Assembly: GCF_051020975.1 (NCBI RefSeq)
Contig: NW_027478168.1
Location: 4,340,001 to 4,404,000, forward strand
Direction: 5' to 3'
DNA length: 64,000 bases
Origin: Osmia lignaria lignaria
Taxonomy: Eukaryota; Arthropoda; Insecta; Hymenoptera; Megachilidae
Shown here: in pieces, positions 37,317 through 50,900 of the stretch
Layout: each line of letters begins with the position of its first letter
Numbering within the stretch: position 1 is the first letter of the stretch
Notes under the pieces: model-generated
What the model saw: the letters and a program-made list of their open reading frames with translations, nothing else
Told to the model about the DNA's origin: nothing
Database searches by the model: none
Program-made: the position numbers and the translations under genes

Positions 37317-38604
37317 TTGCAGATATATCTGAAGGGAAAGGGGCTGAAGGACATATTTCGAGATATTTCTTCTTCTTCTTGTTCTTCTTCTGCACAGCTA
37401 AGCTGGAAGTGGCATTTGCGGCTCGCACTAGTGCAGAGTTATCTCAAAGAAAGGGGCCACGGTGTTTCTGTATCTCTATTATGTTGGTGCGGCTTCGGAA
37501 CTTTTAAATATCTCGATATATCTCGAAAACTAAGCTTCTGATCAAAAAATATCATAGAACATAAATTGTAGGAACCATAATTCTCTACAAAAAAGGTCTC
37601 TTAACATTTTGCCATAGCTCGCTTCGTTTCCGAGATATTTGCAGATATATCTCAAGGGAAGGGGCCTGACGGACATATTTCGAGATATTTCTTCTTCTTG
37701 TTGTTCTTCTTCTGCACAGCTAAGCTGGAAGTGGCATTTGCGGCTCGCACTAGTGCAGAGTTATCTCAAAGAAAGGGGCCACGGTGTTTCTGTATCTCTA
37801 TTATGTTGGTGCGGCTTCGGAACTTTTAAATATCTCGATATATCTCGAAAACTACGCTTCTGATCAAAAAATATCATAGAACATAAATTGTAGGAAACAT
37901 AATTCTCTACAAAAAAGGTCTCTTAGCATTTTGCCATAGCTCGCTTCGTTTCCGAGATATTTGCAGATATATCTGAAGGGAAAGGGGCTGAAGGACATAT
38001 TTCGAGATATTTCTTCTTCTTCTTGTTCTTCTTCTGCACAGCTAAGCTGGAAGTGGCATTTGCGGCTCGCACTAGTGCAGAGTTATCTCAAAGAAAGGGG
38101 CCACGGTGTTTCTGTATCTCTATTATGTTGGTGCGGCTTCGGAACTTTTAAATATCTCGATATATCTCGAAAACTAAGCTCCTGATCAAAAAATATCATA
38201 GAACATAAATTGTAGGAACCATAATTCTCTACAAAAAAGGTCTCTTAACATTTTGCCATAGCTCGCTTCGTTTCCGAGATATTTGCAGATATATCTCAAG
38301 GGAAGGGGCCTGACGGACATATTTCGAGATATTTCTTCTTCTTATTGTTCTTCTTCTGCACAGCTAAGCTGGAAGTGGCATTTGCGGCTCGCACTAGTGC
38401 AGAGTTATCTCAAAGAAAGGGGCCACGGTGTTTCTGTATCTCTATTATGTTGGTGCGGCTTCGGAACTTTTAAATATCTCGATATATCTCGAAAACTACG
38501 CTTCTGATCAAAAAATATCATAGAACATAAAAAGTAGGAAACTTAATTCTCTACAAAAAAGGTCTCTTAACATTTTGCCATAGCTCGCTTCGTTTCCGAG
38601 ATAT
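37317..38604. repeat. Nested 644-bp dimer inside the 13-unit repeat
   Basis: The pair 37317/37639 is repeated at 37961/38283 with only a few changes (AACTAAGCTCC for AACTAAGCTTC, and TTCTTATTGTTC for TTCTTGTTGTTC). The corresponding place after the second 13-unit copy has a different order, so this dimer may have formed after, or been lost from, one of the copies. Confidence 0.85.
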
Positions 38605-41600
38605 TTGCAGATTTATCTCAAGGGAAGGGGCCTGACGGACATATTTCGAGATATTTCTTCTTCTTGTTGTTCTTCTTCTGCACAGCTAAGCTGGAAGTGG
38701 CATTTGCGGCTCGCACTAGTGCAGAGTTATCTCAAAGAAAGGGGCCACGGTGTTTCTGTATCTCTATTATGTTGGTGCGGCTTCGGAACTTTTAAATATC
38801 TTGATATATCTCGAGAACTACGCATCTGATCAAAAAATATCATAGAACATAAAAAGTAGGAAACTTAATTCTCTACAAAAAAGGTCTGTTAACATTTTGC
38901 CATAGCTCGCTTCGTTTCCGAGATATTTGCAGATTTATCTCAAGGGAAGGGGCCTGACGGACATATTTCGAGATATTTCTTCTTCTTGTTGTTCTTCTTC
39001 TGCACAGCTAAGCTGGAAGTGGCATTTGCGGCTCGTACTAGTGCAGAGTTATCTCAAAGAAAGGGGCCACGGTGTTTCTGTATCTCTATTATGTTGGTGC
39101 GGCTTCGGAACTTTTAAATATCTCGATATATCTCGAAAACTACGCTTCTGATCAAAAAATATCATAGAACATAAATTGTAGGAAACATAATTCTCTACAA
39201 AAAAGGTCTCTTAGCATTTTGCCATAGCTCGCTTCGTTTCCGAGATATTTGCAGATTTATCTGAAGGGAAAGGGCCTGACGGACATATTTCGAGATATTT
39301 CTTCTTCTTGTTGTTCTTCTTCTGCACAGCTAAGCTGGAAGTGGCATTTGCGGCTCGCACTAGTGCAGCGTTATCTCAAAGAAAGGGGCCACGGTGTTTC
39401 TGTATCTCTATTATGTTGGTGCGGCTTCGGAACTTTTAAATATCTCGATATATCTCGAAAACTACGCTTCTGATCAAAAAATATCATAGAACATAAATTG
39501 TAGGAACCATAATTCTCTACAAAAAAGGTCTCTTAACATTTTGCCATAGCTCGCTTCGTTTCCGAGATATTTGCAGATATATCTCAAGGGAAGGGGCCTG
39601 ACGGACATGTTTCGAGATATTTCTTCTTCTTGTTGTACTTCTTCTGCACAGCTAAGCTGGAAGTGGCATTTACAGCTCGCAATAGTGCAAAGTTATCTCA
39701 AAGAAAGGGGCGACGGTGTTTCTGTATCTCTATTATGTTGGTGCGGCTTCGGAACTTTTAAATATCTTGATATATCTCGAGAACTACGCATCTGATCAAA
39801 AAATATCATAGAACATAAAAAGTAGGAAACTTAATTCTCTACAAAAAAGGTCTCTTAACATTTTGCCATAGCTCGCTTCGTTTCCGAGATATTTGCAGAT
39901 TTATCTCAAGGGAAGGGGCCTGACGGACATATTTCGAGATATTTCTTCTTCTTGTTGTTCTTCTTCTGCACAGCTAAGCTGGAAGTGGCATTTGCGACTC
40001 GCACTAGTGCAGATTTATCTCAAAGAAAGGGGCCACGGTGTTTCTGTATCTCTATTATGTTGGTGCGGCTTCGGAACTTTTAAATATCTTGATATATCTC
40101 GAGAACTACGCATCTGATCAAAAAATATCATAGAACATAAAAAGTAGGAAACTTAATTCTCTACAAAAAAGGTCTCTTAACATTTTGCCATAGCTCGCTT
40201 CGTTTCCGAGATATTTGCAGATTTATCTCAAGGGAAGGGGCCTGACGGACATATTTCGAGATATTTCTTCTTCTTGTTGTTCTTCTTCTGCACAGCTAAG
40301 CTGGAAGTGGCATTTGCGGCTCGCACTAGTGCAGAGTTATCTCAAAGAAAGGGGCCACGGTGTTTCTGTATCTCTATTATGTTGGTGCGGCTTCGGAACT
40401 TTTAAATATCTCGATATATCTCGAAAACTACGCTTCTGATCAAAAAATATCATAGAACATAAATTGTAGGAAACATAATTCTCTACAAAAAAGGTCTCTT
40501 AGCATTTTGCCATAGCTCGCTTCGTTTCCGAGATATTTGCAGATTTATCTGAAGGGAAAGGGCCTGACGGACATATTTCGAGATATTTCTTCTTCTTGTT
40601 GTTCGTCTTCTGCACAGCTAAGCTGGAAGTGGCATTTGCAGCTCGCAATAGTGCAGAGTTATCTCAAAGAAAGGGGCCACTGTGTTTCTGTATCTCTATT
40701 ATGTTGGTGCGGCTTCGGAACTTTTAAATATCTTGATATATCTCGAGAACTACGCATCTGATCAAAAAATATCATAGAACATAAAAAGTAGGAAACTTAA
40801 TTCTCTACAAAAAAGGTCTCTTAACATTTTGCCATAGCTCGCTTCGTTTCCGAGATATTTGCAGATTTATCTCAAGGGAAGGGGCCTGACGGACATATTT
40901 CGAGATATTTCTTCTTCTTGTTGTTCTTCTTCTGCACAGATAAGCTGGAAGTGGCATTTGCGGCTCGCACTAGTGCAGAGTTATCTCAAAGAAAGGGGCC
41001 ACGGTGTTTCTGTATCTCTATTATGTTGGTGCGGCTTCGGAACTTTTAAATATCTTGATATATCTCGAGAACTACGCATCTGATCAAAAAATATCATAGA
41101 ACATAAAAAGTAGGAAACTTAATTCTCTACAAAAAAGGTCTGTTAACATTTTGCCATAGCTCGCTTCGTTTCCGAGATATTTGCAGATTTATCTCAAGGG
41201 AAGGGGCCTGACGGACATATTTCGATATATTTCTTCTTCTTGTTGTTCTTCTTCTGCACAGCTAAGCTGGAAGTGGCATTTGCGGCTCGCACTAGTGCAG
41301 AGTTATCTCAAAGAAAGGGGCCACGGTGTTTCTGTATCTCTATTATGTTGGTGCGGCTTCGGAACTTTTAAATATCTCGATATATCTCGAAAACTACGCT
41401 TCTGATCAAAAAATATCATAGAACATAAATTGTAGGAAACATAATTCTCTACAAAAAAGGTCTCTTAGCATTTTGCCATAGCTCGCTTCGTTTCCGAGAT
41501 ATTTGCAGATATATCTGAAGGGAAAGGGGCTGAAGGACATATTTCGAGATATTTCTTCTTCTTCTTGTTCTTCTTCTGCACAGCTAAGCTGGAAGTGGCA

Positions 41601-42050
41601 TTTGCGGCTCGCACTAGTGCAGAGTTATCTCAAAGAAAGGGGCCACGGTGTTTCTGTATCTCTATTATGTTGGTGCGGCTTCGGAACTTTTAAATATCTC
41701 GATATATCTCGAAAACTAAGCTTCTGATCAAAAAATATCATAGAACATAAATTGTAGGAACCATAATTCTCTACAAAAAAGGTCTCTTAACATTTTGCCA
41801 TAGCTCGCTTCGTTTCCGAGATATTTGCAGATATATCTCAAGGGAAGGGGCCTGACGGACATATTTCGAGATATTTCTTCTTCTTGTTGTTCTTCTTCTG
41901 CACAGCTAAGCTGGAAGTGGCATTTGCGGCTCGCACTAGTGCAGAGTTATCTCAAAGAAAGGGGCCACGGTGTTTCTGTATCTCTATTATGTTGGTGCGG
42001 CTTCGGAACTTTTAAATATCTCGATATATCTCGAAAACTACGCTTCTGAT
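38605..42050. repeat. 13-unit higher-order repeat, copy 2, truncated at about 10.7 units
   Basis: This matches copy 1 from its first base. By eye I saw only two single-base differences over more than 3.4 kb, at 39997 (GCGACTCGC) and 40940 (ACAGATAAG), before the copies part around 42051 in the unit at 41825. Such close agreement implies recent duplication. Exact identity needs an alignment. Confidence 0.93.
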
Positions 42051-43135
42051 AAAAAAATATCATAGAACATAAAAAGTAGGAAACTTAATTCTCTACAAAA
42101 AAGGTCTCTTAACATTTTGCCATAGCTCGCTTCGTTTCCGAGATATTTGCAGATTTATCTCAAGGGAAGGGGCCTGACGGACATATTTCGAGATATTTCT
42201 TCTTCTTGTTGTTCTTCTTCTGCACAGCTAAGCTGGAAGTGGCATTTGCGGCTCGCACTAGTGCAGAGTTATCTCAAAGAAAGGGGCCACGGTGTTTCTG
42301 TATCTCTATTATGTTGGTGCGGCTTCGGAACTTTTAAATATCTCGATATATCTCGAAAACTACGCTTCTGATCAAAAAATATCATAGAACATAAATTGTA
42401 GGAAACATAATTCTCTACAAAAAAGGTCTCTTAGCATTTTGCCATAGCTCGCTTCGTTTCCGAGATATTTGCAGATATATCTGAAGGGAAAGGGGCTGAA
42501 GGACATATTTCGAGATATTTCTTCTTCTTCTTGTTCTTCTTCTGCACAGCTAAGCTGGAAGTGGCATTTGCGGCTCGCACTAGTGCAGAGTTATCTCAAA
42601 GAAAGGGGCCACGGTGTTTCTGTATCTCTATTATGTTGGTGCGGCTTCGGAACTTTTAAATATCTTGATATATCTCGAGAACTACGCATCTGATCAAAAA
42701 ATATCATAGAACATAAAAAGTAGGAAACTTAATTCTCTACAAAAAAGGTCTGTTAACATTTTGCCATAGCTCGCTTCGTTTCCGAGATATTTGCAGATTT
42801 ATCTCAAGGGAAGGGGCCTGACGGACATATTTCGAGATATTTCTTCTTCTTGTTGTTCTTCTTCTGCACAGCTAAGCTGGAAGTGGCATTTGCGGCTCGC
42901 ACTAGTGCAGAGTTATCTCAAAGAAAGGGGCCACGGTGTTTCTGTATCTCTATTATGTTGGTGCGGCTTCGGAACTTTTAAATATCTCGATATATCTCGA
43001 AAACTACGCTTCTGATCAAAAAATATCATAGAACATAAATTGTAGGAAACATAATTCTCTACAAAAAAGGTCTCTTAGCATTTTGCCATAGCTCGCTTCG
43101 TTTCCGAGATATTTGCAGATTTATCTGAAGGGAAA
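42051..43135. repeat. Junction units between the 13- and 15-unit repeats
   Basis: These units reuse types from both neighbours. The unit at 42469 has the GGGGCTGAAGG start of the 13-unit block but an A-type 3' part with GGTCTGTTAAC. The unit at 43113 begins TATCTGAAGGG and carries GCAGCGTTATC with the marker ATAGACCATAAAAAG. The latter marker is repeated at 47928. Confidence 0.8.
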
Positions 43136-46100
43136 GGGCCTGACGGACATATTTCGAGATATTTCTTCTTCTTGTTGTTCTTCTTCTGCACAGCTAAGCT
43201 GGAAGTGGCATTTGCGGCTCGCACTAGTGCAGCGTTATCTCAAAGAAAGGGGCCACGGTGTTTCTGTATCTCTATTATGTTGGTGCGGCTTCGGAACTTT
43301 TAAATATCTTGATATATCTCGAGAACTACGCATCTGATCAAAAAATATCATAGACCATAAAAAGTAGGAAACTTAATTCTCTACAAAAAAGGTCTCTTAA
43401 CATTTTGCCATAGCTCGCTTCGTTTCCGAGATATTTGCAGATTTATCTCAAGGGAAGGGGCCTGACGGACATATTTCGAGATATTTCTTCTTCTTGTTGT
43501 TCTTCTTCTGCACAGCTAAGCTGGAAGTGGCATTTGCGGCTCGCACTAGTGCAGAGTTATCTCAAAGAAAGGGGCCACGGTGTTTCTGTATCTCTATTAT
43601 GTTGGTGCGGCTTCGGAACTTTTAAATATCTTGATATATCTCGAGAACTACGCATCTGATCAAAAAATATCATAGAACATAAAAAGTAGGAAACTTAATT
43701 CTCTACAAAAAAGGTCTCTTAACATTTTGCCATAGCTCGCTTCGTTTCCGAGATATTTGCAGATTTATCTCAAGGGAAGGGGCCTGACGGACATATTTCG
43801 AGATATTTCTTCTTCTTGTTGTTCTTCTTCTGCACAGCTAAGCTGGAAGTGGCATTTGCGGCTCGCACTAGTGCAGAGTTATCTCAAAGAAAGGGGCCAC
43901 GGTGTTTCTGTATCTCTATTATGTTGGTGCGGCTTCGGAACTTTTAAATATCTCGATATATCTCGAAAACTACGCTTCTGATCAAAAAATATCATAGAAC
44001 ATAAATTATAGGAAACATAATTCTCTACAAAAAAGGTCTCTTAGCATTTTGCCATAGCTCGCTTCGTTTCCGAGATATTTGCAGATTTATCTCAAGGGAA
44101 GGGGCCTGAGGGACATATTTCGAGATATTTCTTCTTCTTGTTGTTCTTCTTCTGCACAGCTAAGCTGGAAGTGGCATTTGCGGCTCGCACTAGTGCAGAG
44201 TTATCTCAAAGAAAGGGGCCACGGTGTTTCTGTATCTCTATTATGTTGGTGCGGCTTCGGAACTTTTAAATATCTTGATATATCTCGAGAACTACGCATC
44301 TGATCAAAAAATATCATAGAACATAAAAAGTAGGAAACTTAATTCTCTACAAAAAAGGTCTGTTAACATTTTGCCATAGCTCGCTTCGTTTCCGAGATAT
44401 TTGCAGATTTATCTCAAGGGAAGGGGCCTGACGGACATATTTCGAGATATTTCTTCTTCTTGTTGTTCTTCTTCTGCACAGCTAAGCTGGAAGTGGCATT
44501 TGCGGCTCGCACTAGTGCAGAGTTATCTCAAAGAAAGGGGCCACGGTGTTTCTGTATCTCTATTATGTTGGTGCGGCTTCGGAACTTTTAAATATCTCGA
44601 TATATCTCGAAAACTACGCTTCTGATCAAAAAATATCATAGAACATAAATTGTAGGAAACATAATTCTCTACAAAAAAGGTCTCTTAGCATTTTGCCATA
44701 GCTCGCTTCGTTTCCGAGATATTTGCAGATTTATCTGAAGGGAAAGGGCCTGACGGACATATTTCGAGATATTTCTTCTTCTTGTTGTTCTTCTTCTGCA
44801 CAGCTAAGCTGGAAGTGGCATTTGCGGCTCGCACTAGTGCAGCGTTATCTCAAAGAAAGGGGCCACGGTGTTTCTGTATCTCTATTATGTTGGTGCGGCT
44901 TCGGAACTTTTAAATATCTCGATATATCTCGAAAACTACGCTTCCGATCAAAAAATATCATAGAACATAAATTGTAGGAACCATAATTCTCTACAAAAAA
45001 GGTCTCTTAACATTTTGCCATAGCTCGCTTCGTTTCCGAGATATTTGCAGATATATCTCAAGGGAAGGGGCCTGACGGACATATTTCGAGATATTTCTTC
45101 TTCTTGTTGTACTTCTTCTGCACAGCTAAGCTGGAAGTGGCATTTACAGCTCGCAATAGTGCAAAGTTATCTCAAAGAAAGGGGCGACGGTGTTTCTGTA
45201 TCTCTATTATGTTGGTGCGGCTTCGGAACTTTTAAATATCTTGATATATCTCGAGAACTACGCATCTGATCAAAAAATATCATAGAACATAAAAAGTAGG
45301 AAACTTAATTCTCTACAAAAAAGGTCTCTTAACATTTTGCCATAGCTCGCTTCGTTTCCGAGATATTTGCAGATTTATTTCAAGGGAAGGGGCCTGACGG
45401 ACATATTTCGAGATATTTCTTCTTCTTGTTGTTCTTCTTCTGCACAGCTAAGCTGGAAGTGGCATTTGCGGCTCGCACTAGTGCAGAGTTATCTCAAAGA
45501 AAGGGGCCACGGTGTTTCTGTATCTCTATTATGTTGGTGCGGCTTCGGAACTTTTAAATATCTTGATATATCTCGAGAACTACGCATCTGATCAAAAAAT
45601 ATCATAGAACATAAAAAGTAGGAAACTTAATTCTCTACAAAAAAGGTCTCTTAACATTTTGCCATAGCTCGCTTCGTTTCCGAGATATTTGCAGATTTAT
45701 CTCAAGGGAAGGGGCCTGACGGACATATTTCGAGATATTTCTTCTTCTTGTTGTTCTTCTTCTGCACAGCTAAGCTGGAAGTGGCATTTGCGGCTCGCAC
45801 TAGTGCAGAGTTATCTCAAAGAAAGGGGCCACGGTGTTTCTGTATCTCTATTATGTTGGTGCGGCTTCGGAACTTTTAAATATCTCGATATATCTCGAAA
45901 ACTACGCTTCTGATCAAAAAATATCATAGAACATAAAAAGTAGGAAACTTAATTCTCTACAAAAAAGGTCTCTTAACATTTTGCCATAGCTCGCTTCGTT
46001 TCCGAGATATTTGCAGATTTATCTCAAGGGAAGGGGCCTGACGGACATATTTCGAGATATTTCTTCTTCTGCACAGCTAAGCTGGAAGTGGCATTTGCGG

Positions 46101-47950
46101 CTCGCACTAGTGCAGAGTTATCTCAAAGAAAGGGGCCACGGTGTTTCTGTATCTGTATTATGTTGGTGCGGCTTCGGAACTTTTAAATATCTTGATATAT
46201 CTCGAGAACTACGCATCTGATCAAAAAATATCATAGAACATAAAAAGTAGGAAACTTAATTCTCTACAAAAAAGGTCTGTTAACATTTTGCCATAGCTCG
46301 CTTCGTTTCCGAGATATTTGCAGATTTATCTCAAGGGAAGGGGCCTGACGGACATATTTCGAGATATTTCTTCTTCTTGTTGTTCTTCTTCTGCACAGCT
46401 AAGCTGGAAGTGGCATTTGCGGCTCGCACTAGTGCAGAGTTATCTCAAAGAAAGGGGCCACGGTGTTTCTGTATCTCTATTATGTTGGTGCGGCTTCGGA
46501 ACTTTTAAATATCTCGACATATCTCGAAAACTACGCTTCTGATCAAAAAATATCATAGAACATAAATTGTAGGAAACATAATTCTCTACAAAAAAGGTCT
46601 CTTAGCATTTTGCCATAGCTCGCTTCGTTTCCGAGATATTTGCAGATTTATCTGAAGGGAAAGGGCCTGACGGACATATTTCGAGATCTTTCTTCTTCTT
46701 GTTGTTCTTCTTCTGCACAGCTAAGCTGGAAGTGGCATTTGCAGCTCGCAATAGTGCAGAGTTATCTCAAAGAAAGGGGCCACTGTGTTTCTGTATCTCT
46801 ATTATGTTGGTGCGGCTTCGGAACTTTTAAATATCTTGATATATCTCGAGAACTACGCATCTGATCAAAAAATATCATAGAACATAAAAAGTAGGAAACT
46901 TAATTCTCTACAAAAAAGGTCTCTTAACATTTTGCCATAGCTCGCTTCGTTTCCGAGATATTTGCAGATTTATCTCAAGGGAAGGGGCCTGACGGACATA
47001 TTTCGAGATATTTCTTCTTCTTGTTGTTCTTCTTCTGCACAGCTAAGCTGGAAGTGGCATTTGCGGCTCGCACTAGTGCAGCGTTATCTCAAAGAAAGGG
47101 GCCACGGTGTTTCTGTATCTCTATTATGTTGGTGCGGCTTCGGAACTTTTAAATATCTTGATATATCTCGAGAACTACGCATCTGATCAAAAAATATCAT
47201 AGAACATAAAAAGTAGGAAACTTAATTCTCTACAAAAAAGGTCTCTTAACATTTTGCCATAGCTCGCTTCCTTTCCGAGATATTTGCAGATTTATCTCAA
47301 GGGAAGGGGCCTGACGGACATATTTCGAGATATTTCTTCTTCTTGTTGTTCTTCTTCTGCACAGCTAAGCTGGAAGTGGCATTTGCGGCTCGCACTAGTG
47401 CAGAGTTATCTCAAAGAAAGGGGCCACGGTGTTTCTGTATCTCTATTATGTTGGTGCGGCTTCGGAACTTTTAAATATCTCGATATATCTCGAAAACTAC
47501 GCTTCTGATCAAAAAATATCATAGAACATAAATTGTAGGAACCATAATTCTCTACAAAAAAGGTCTCTTAACATTTTGCCATAGCTCGCTTCGTTTCCGA
47601 GATATTTGCAGATATATCTCAAGGGAAGGGGCCTGACGGACATATTTCGAGATATTTCTTCTTCTTGTTGTACTTCTTCTGCACAGCTAAGCTGGAAGTG
47701 GCATTTACAGCTCGCAATAGTGCAAAGTTATCTCAAAGAAAGGGGCGACGGTGTTTCTGTATCTCTATTATGTTGGTGCGGCTTCGGAACTTTTAAATAT
47801 CTTGATATATCTCGAGAACTACGCATCTGATCAAAAAATATCATAGAACATAAAAAGTAGGAAACTTAATTCTCTACAAAAAAGGTCTCTTAACATTTTG
47901 CCATAGCTCGCTTCGTTTCCGAGATATTTGCAGATTTATCTCAAGGGAAG
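43136..47950. repeat. 15-unit higher-order repeat, copy 1 (4815 bp)
   Basis: Fifteen units, one of them 307 bp, give 4815 bp. Markers in order are ATAGACCATAAAAAG, CTGAGGGACAT (44079), CTTCCGATC (44723 unit), TTTATTTCAAGG (45367), the 15-bp deletion (46011), CTCGACATATC (46318), GAGATCTTTC (46640), GCTTCCTTTCC before 47284, and TTGTACTTC with GGGGCGACGG (47606). Every one recurs 4815 bp downstream. One private change in this copy is AAATTATAGG near 44008. Confidence 0.96.
46011..46317. repeat. 307-bp unit, 15-bp deletion in the pyrimidine tract
   Basis: TTTCTTCTTCTGCACAGC has lost fifteen bases of the TTC/TTG tract near 46060-46070, most simply by recombination between its two TTCTTCTTCT runs. 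It also has GTATCTGTATT instead of GTATCTCTATT. Both changes recur at 50826. Confidence 0.95.
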
Positions 47951-50900
47951 GGGCCTGACGGACATATTTCGAGATATTTCTTCTTCTTGTTGTTCTTCTT
48001 CTGCACAGCTAAGCTGGAAGTGGCATTTGCGGCTCGCACTAGTGCAGCGTTATCTCAAAGAAAGGGGCCACGGTGTTTCTGTATCTCTATTATGTTGGTG
48101 CGGCTTCGGAACTTTTAAATATCTTGATATATCTCGAGAACTACGCATCTGATCAAAAAATATCATAGACCATAAAAAGTAGGAAACTTAATTCTCTACA
48201 AAAAAGGTCTCTTAACATTTTGCCATAGCTCGCTTCGTTTCCGAGATATTTGCAGATTTATCTCAAGGGAAGGGGCCTGACGGACATATTTCGAGATATT
48301 TCTTCTTCTTGTTGTTCTTCTTCTGCACAGCTAAGCTGGAAGTGGCATTTGCGGCTCGCACTAGTGCAGAGTTATCTCAAAGAAAGGGGCCACGGTGTTT
48401 CTGTATCTCTATTATGTTGGTGCGGCTTCGGAACTTTTAAATATCTTGATATATCTCGAGAACTACGCATCTGATCAAAAAATATCATAGAACATAAAAA
48501 GTAGGAAACTTAATTCTCTACAAAAAAGGTCTCTTAACATTTTGCCATAGCTCGCTTCGTTTCCGAGATATTTGCAGATTTATCTCAAGGGAAGGGGCCT
48601 GACGGACATATTTCGAGATATTTCTTCTTCTTGTTGTTCTTCTTCTGCACAGCTAAGCTGGAAGTGGCATTTGCGGCTCGCACTAGTGCAGAGTTATCTC
48701 AAAGAAAGGGGCCACGGTGTTTCTGTATCTCTATTATGTTGGTGCGGCTTCGGAACTTTTAAATATCTCGATATATCTCGAAAACTACGCTTCTGATCAA
48801 AAAATATCATAGAACATAAATTGTAGGAAACATAATTCTCTACAAAAAAGGTCTCTTAGCATTTTGCCATAGCTCGCTTCGTTTCCGAGATATTTGCAGA
48901 TTTATCTCAAGGGAAGGGGCCTGAGGGACATATTTCGAGATATTTCTTCTTCTTGTTGTTCTTCTTCTGCACAGCTAAGCTGGAAGTGGCATTTGCGGCT
49001 CGCACTAGTGCAGAGTTATCTCAAAGAAAGGGGCCACGGTGTTTCTGTATCTCTATTATGTTGGTGCGGCTTCGGAACTTTTAAATATCTTGATATATCT
49101 CGAGAACTACGCATCTGATCAAAAAATATCATAGAACATAAAAAGTAGGAAACTTAATTCTCTACAAAAAAGGTCTGTTAACATTTTGCCATAGCTCGCT
49201 TCGTTTCCGAGATATTTGCAGATTTATCTCAAGGGAAGGGGCCTGACGGACATATTTCGAGATATTTCTTCTTCTTGTTGTTCTTCTTCTGCACAGCTAA
49301 GCTGGAAGTGGCATTTGCGGCTCGCACTAGTGCAGAGTTATCTCAAAGAAAGGGGCCACGGTGTTTCTGTATCTCTATTATGTTGGTGCGGCTTCGGAAC
49401 TTTTAAATATCTCGATATATCTCGAAAACTACGCTTCTGATCAAAAAATATCATAGAACATAAATTGTAGGAAACATAATTCTCTACAAAAAAGGTCTCT
49501 TAGCATTTTGCCATAGCTCGCTTCGTTTCCGAGATATTTGCAGATTTATCTGAAGGGAAAGGGCCTGACGGACATATTTCGAGATATTTCTTCTTCTTGT
49601 TGTTCTTCTTCTGCACAGCTAAGCTGGAAGTGGCATTTGCGGCTCGCACTAGTGCAGCGTTATCTCAAAGAAAGGGGCCACGGTGTTTCTGTATCTCTAT
49701 TATGTTGGTGCGGCTTCGGAACTTTTAAATATCTCGATATATCTCGAAAACTACGCTTCCGATCAAAAAATATCATAGAACATAAATTGTAGGAACCATA
49801 ATTCTCTACAAAAAAGGTCTCTTAACATTTTGCCATAGCTCGCTTCGTTTCCGAGATATTTGCAGATATATCTCAAGGGAAGGGGCCTGACGGACATATT
49901 TCGAGATATTTCTTCTTCTTGTTGTACTTCTTCTGCACAGCTAAGCTGGAAGTGGCATTTACAGCTCGCAATAGTGCAAAGTTATCTCAAAGAAAGGGGC
50001 GACGGTGTTTCTGTATCTCTATTATGTTGGTGCGGCTTCGGAACTTTTAAATATCTTGATATATCTCGAGAACTACGCATCTGATCAAAAAATATCATAG
50101 AACATAAAAAGTAGGAAACTTAATTCTCTACAAAAAAGGTCTCTTAACATTTTGCCATAGCTCGCTTCGTTTCCGAGATATTTGCAGATTTATTTCAAGG
50201 GAAGGGGCCTGACGGACATATTTCGAGATATTTCTTCTTCTTGTTGTTCTTCTTCTGCACAGCTAAGCTGGAAGTGGCATTTGCGGCTCGCACTAGTGCA
50301 GAGTTATCTCAAAGAAAGGGGCCACGGTGTTTCTGTATCTCTATTATGTTGGTGCGGCTTCGGAACTTTTAAATATCTTGATATATCTCGAGAACTACGC
50401 ATCTGATCAAAAAATATCATAGAACATAAAAAGTAGGAAACTTAATTCTCTACAAAAAAGGTCTCTTAACATTTTGCCATAGCTCGCTTCGTTTCCGAGA
50501 TATTTGCAGATTTATCTCAAGGGAAGGGGCCTGACGGACATATTTCGAGATATTTCTTCTTCTTGTTGTTCTTCTTCTGCACAGCTAAGCTGGAAGTGGC
50601 ATTTGCGGCTCGCACTAGTGCAGAGTTATCTCAAAGAAAGGGGCCACGGTGTTTCTGTATCTCTATTATGTTGGTGCGGCTTCGGAACTTTTAAATATCT
50701 CGATATATCTCGAAAACTACGCTTCTGATCAAAAAATATCATAGAACATAAAAAGTAGGAAACTTAATTCTCTACAAAAAAGGTCTCTTAACATTTTGCC
50801 ATAGCTCGCTTCGTTTCCGAGATATTTGCAGATTTATCTCAAGGGAAGGGGCCTGACGGACATATTTCGAGATATTTCTTCTTCTGCACAGCTAAGCTGG

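Larger units (their letters stand above)
34419..38604. repeat. 13-unit higher-order repeat, copy 1 (4186 bp)
   Basis: Diagnostic units, in order, carry CTCGTACTAG (34741), GCAGCGTTATC (35063), GACATGTTTCG with TTGTACTTC and GGGGCGACGG (35385), GCAGATTTATCTCAAAG (35707), GTTCGTCTTC with CCACTGTG (36351), TTTCGATATATTTC (36995) and GGGGCTGAAGG with AACTAAGCTTC (37317). All recur 4186 bp, thirteen units, further on. The last two units (37961, 38283) repeat the preceding two. Confidence 0.95.
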
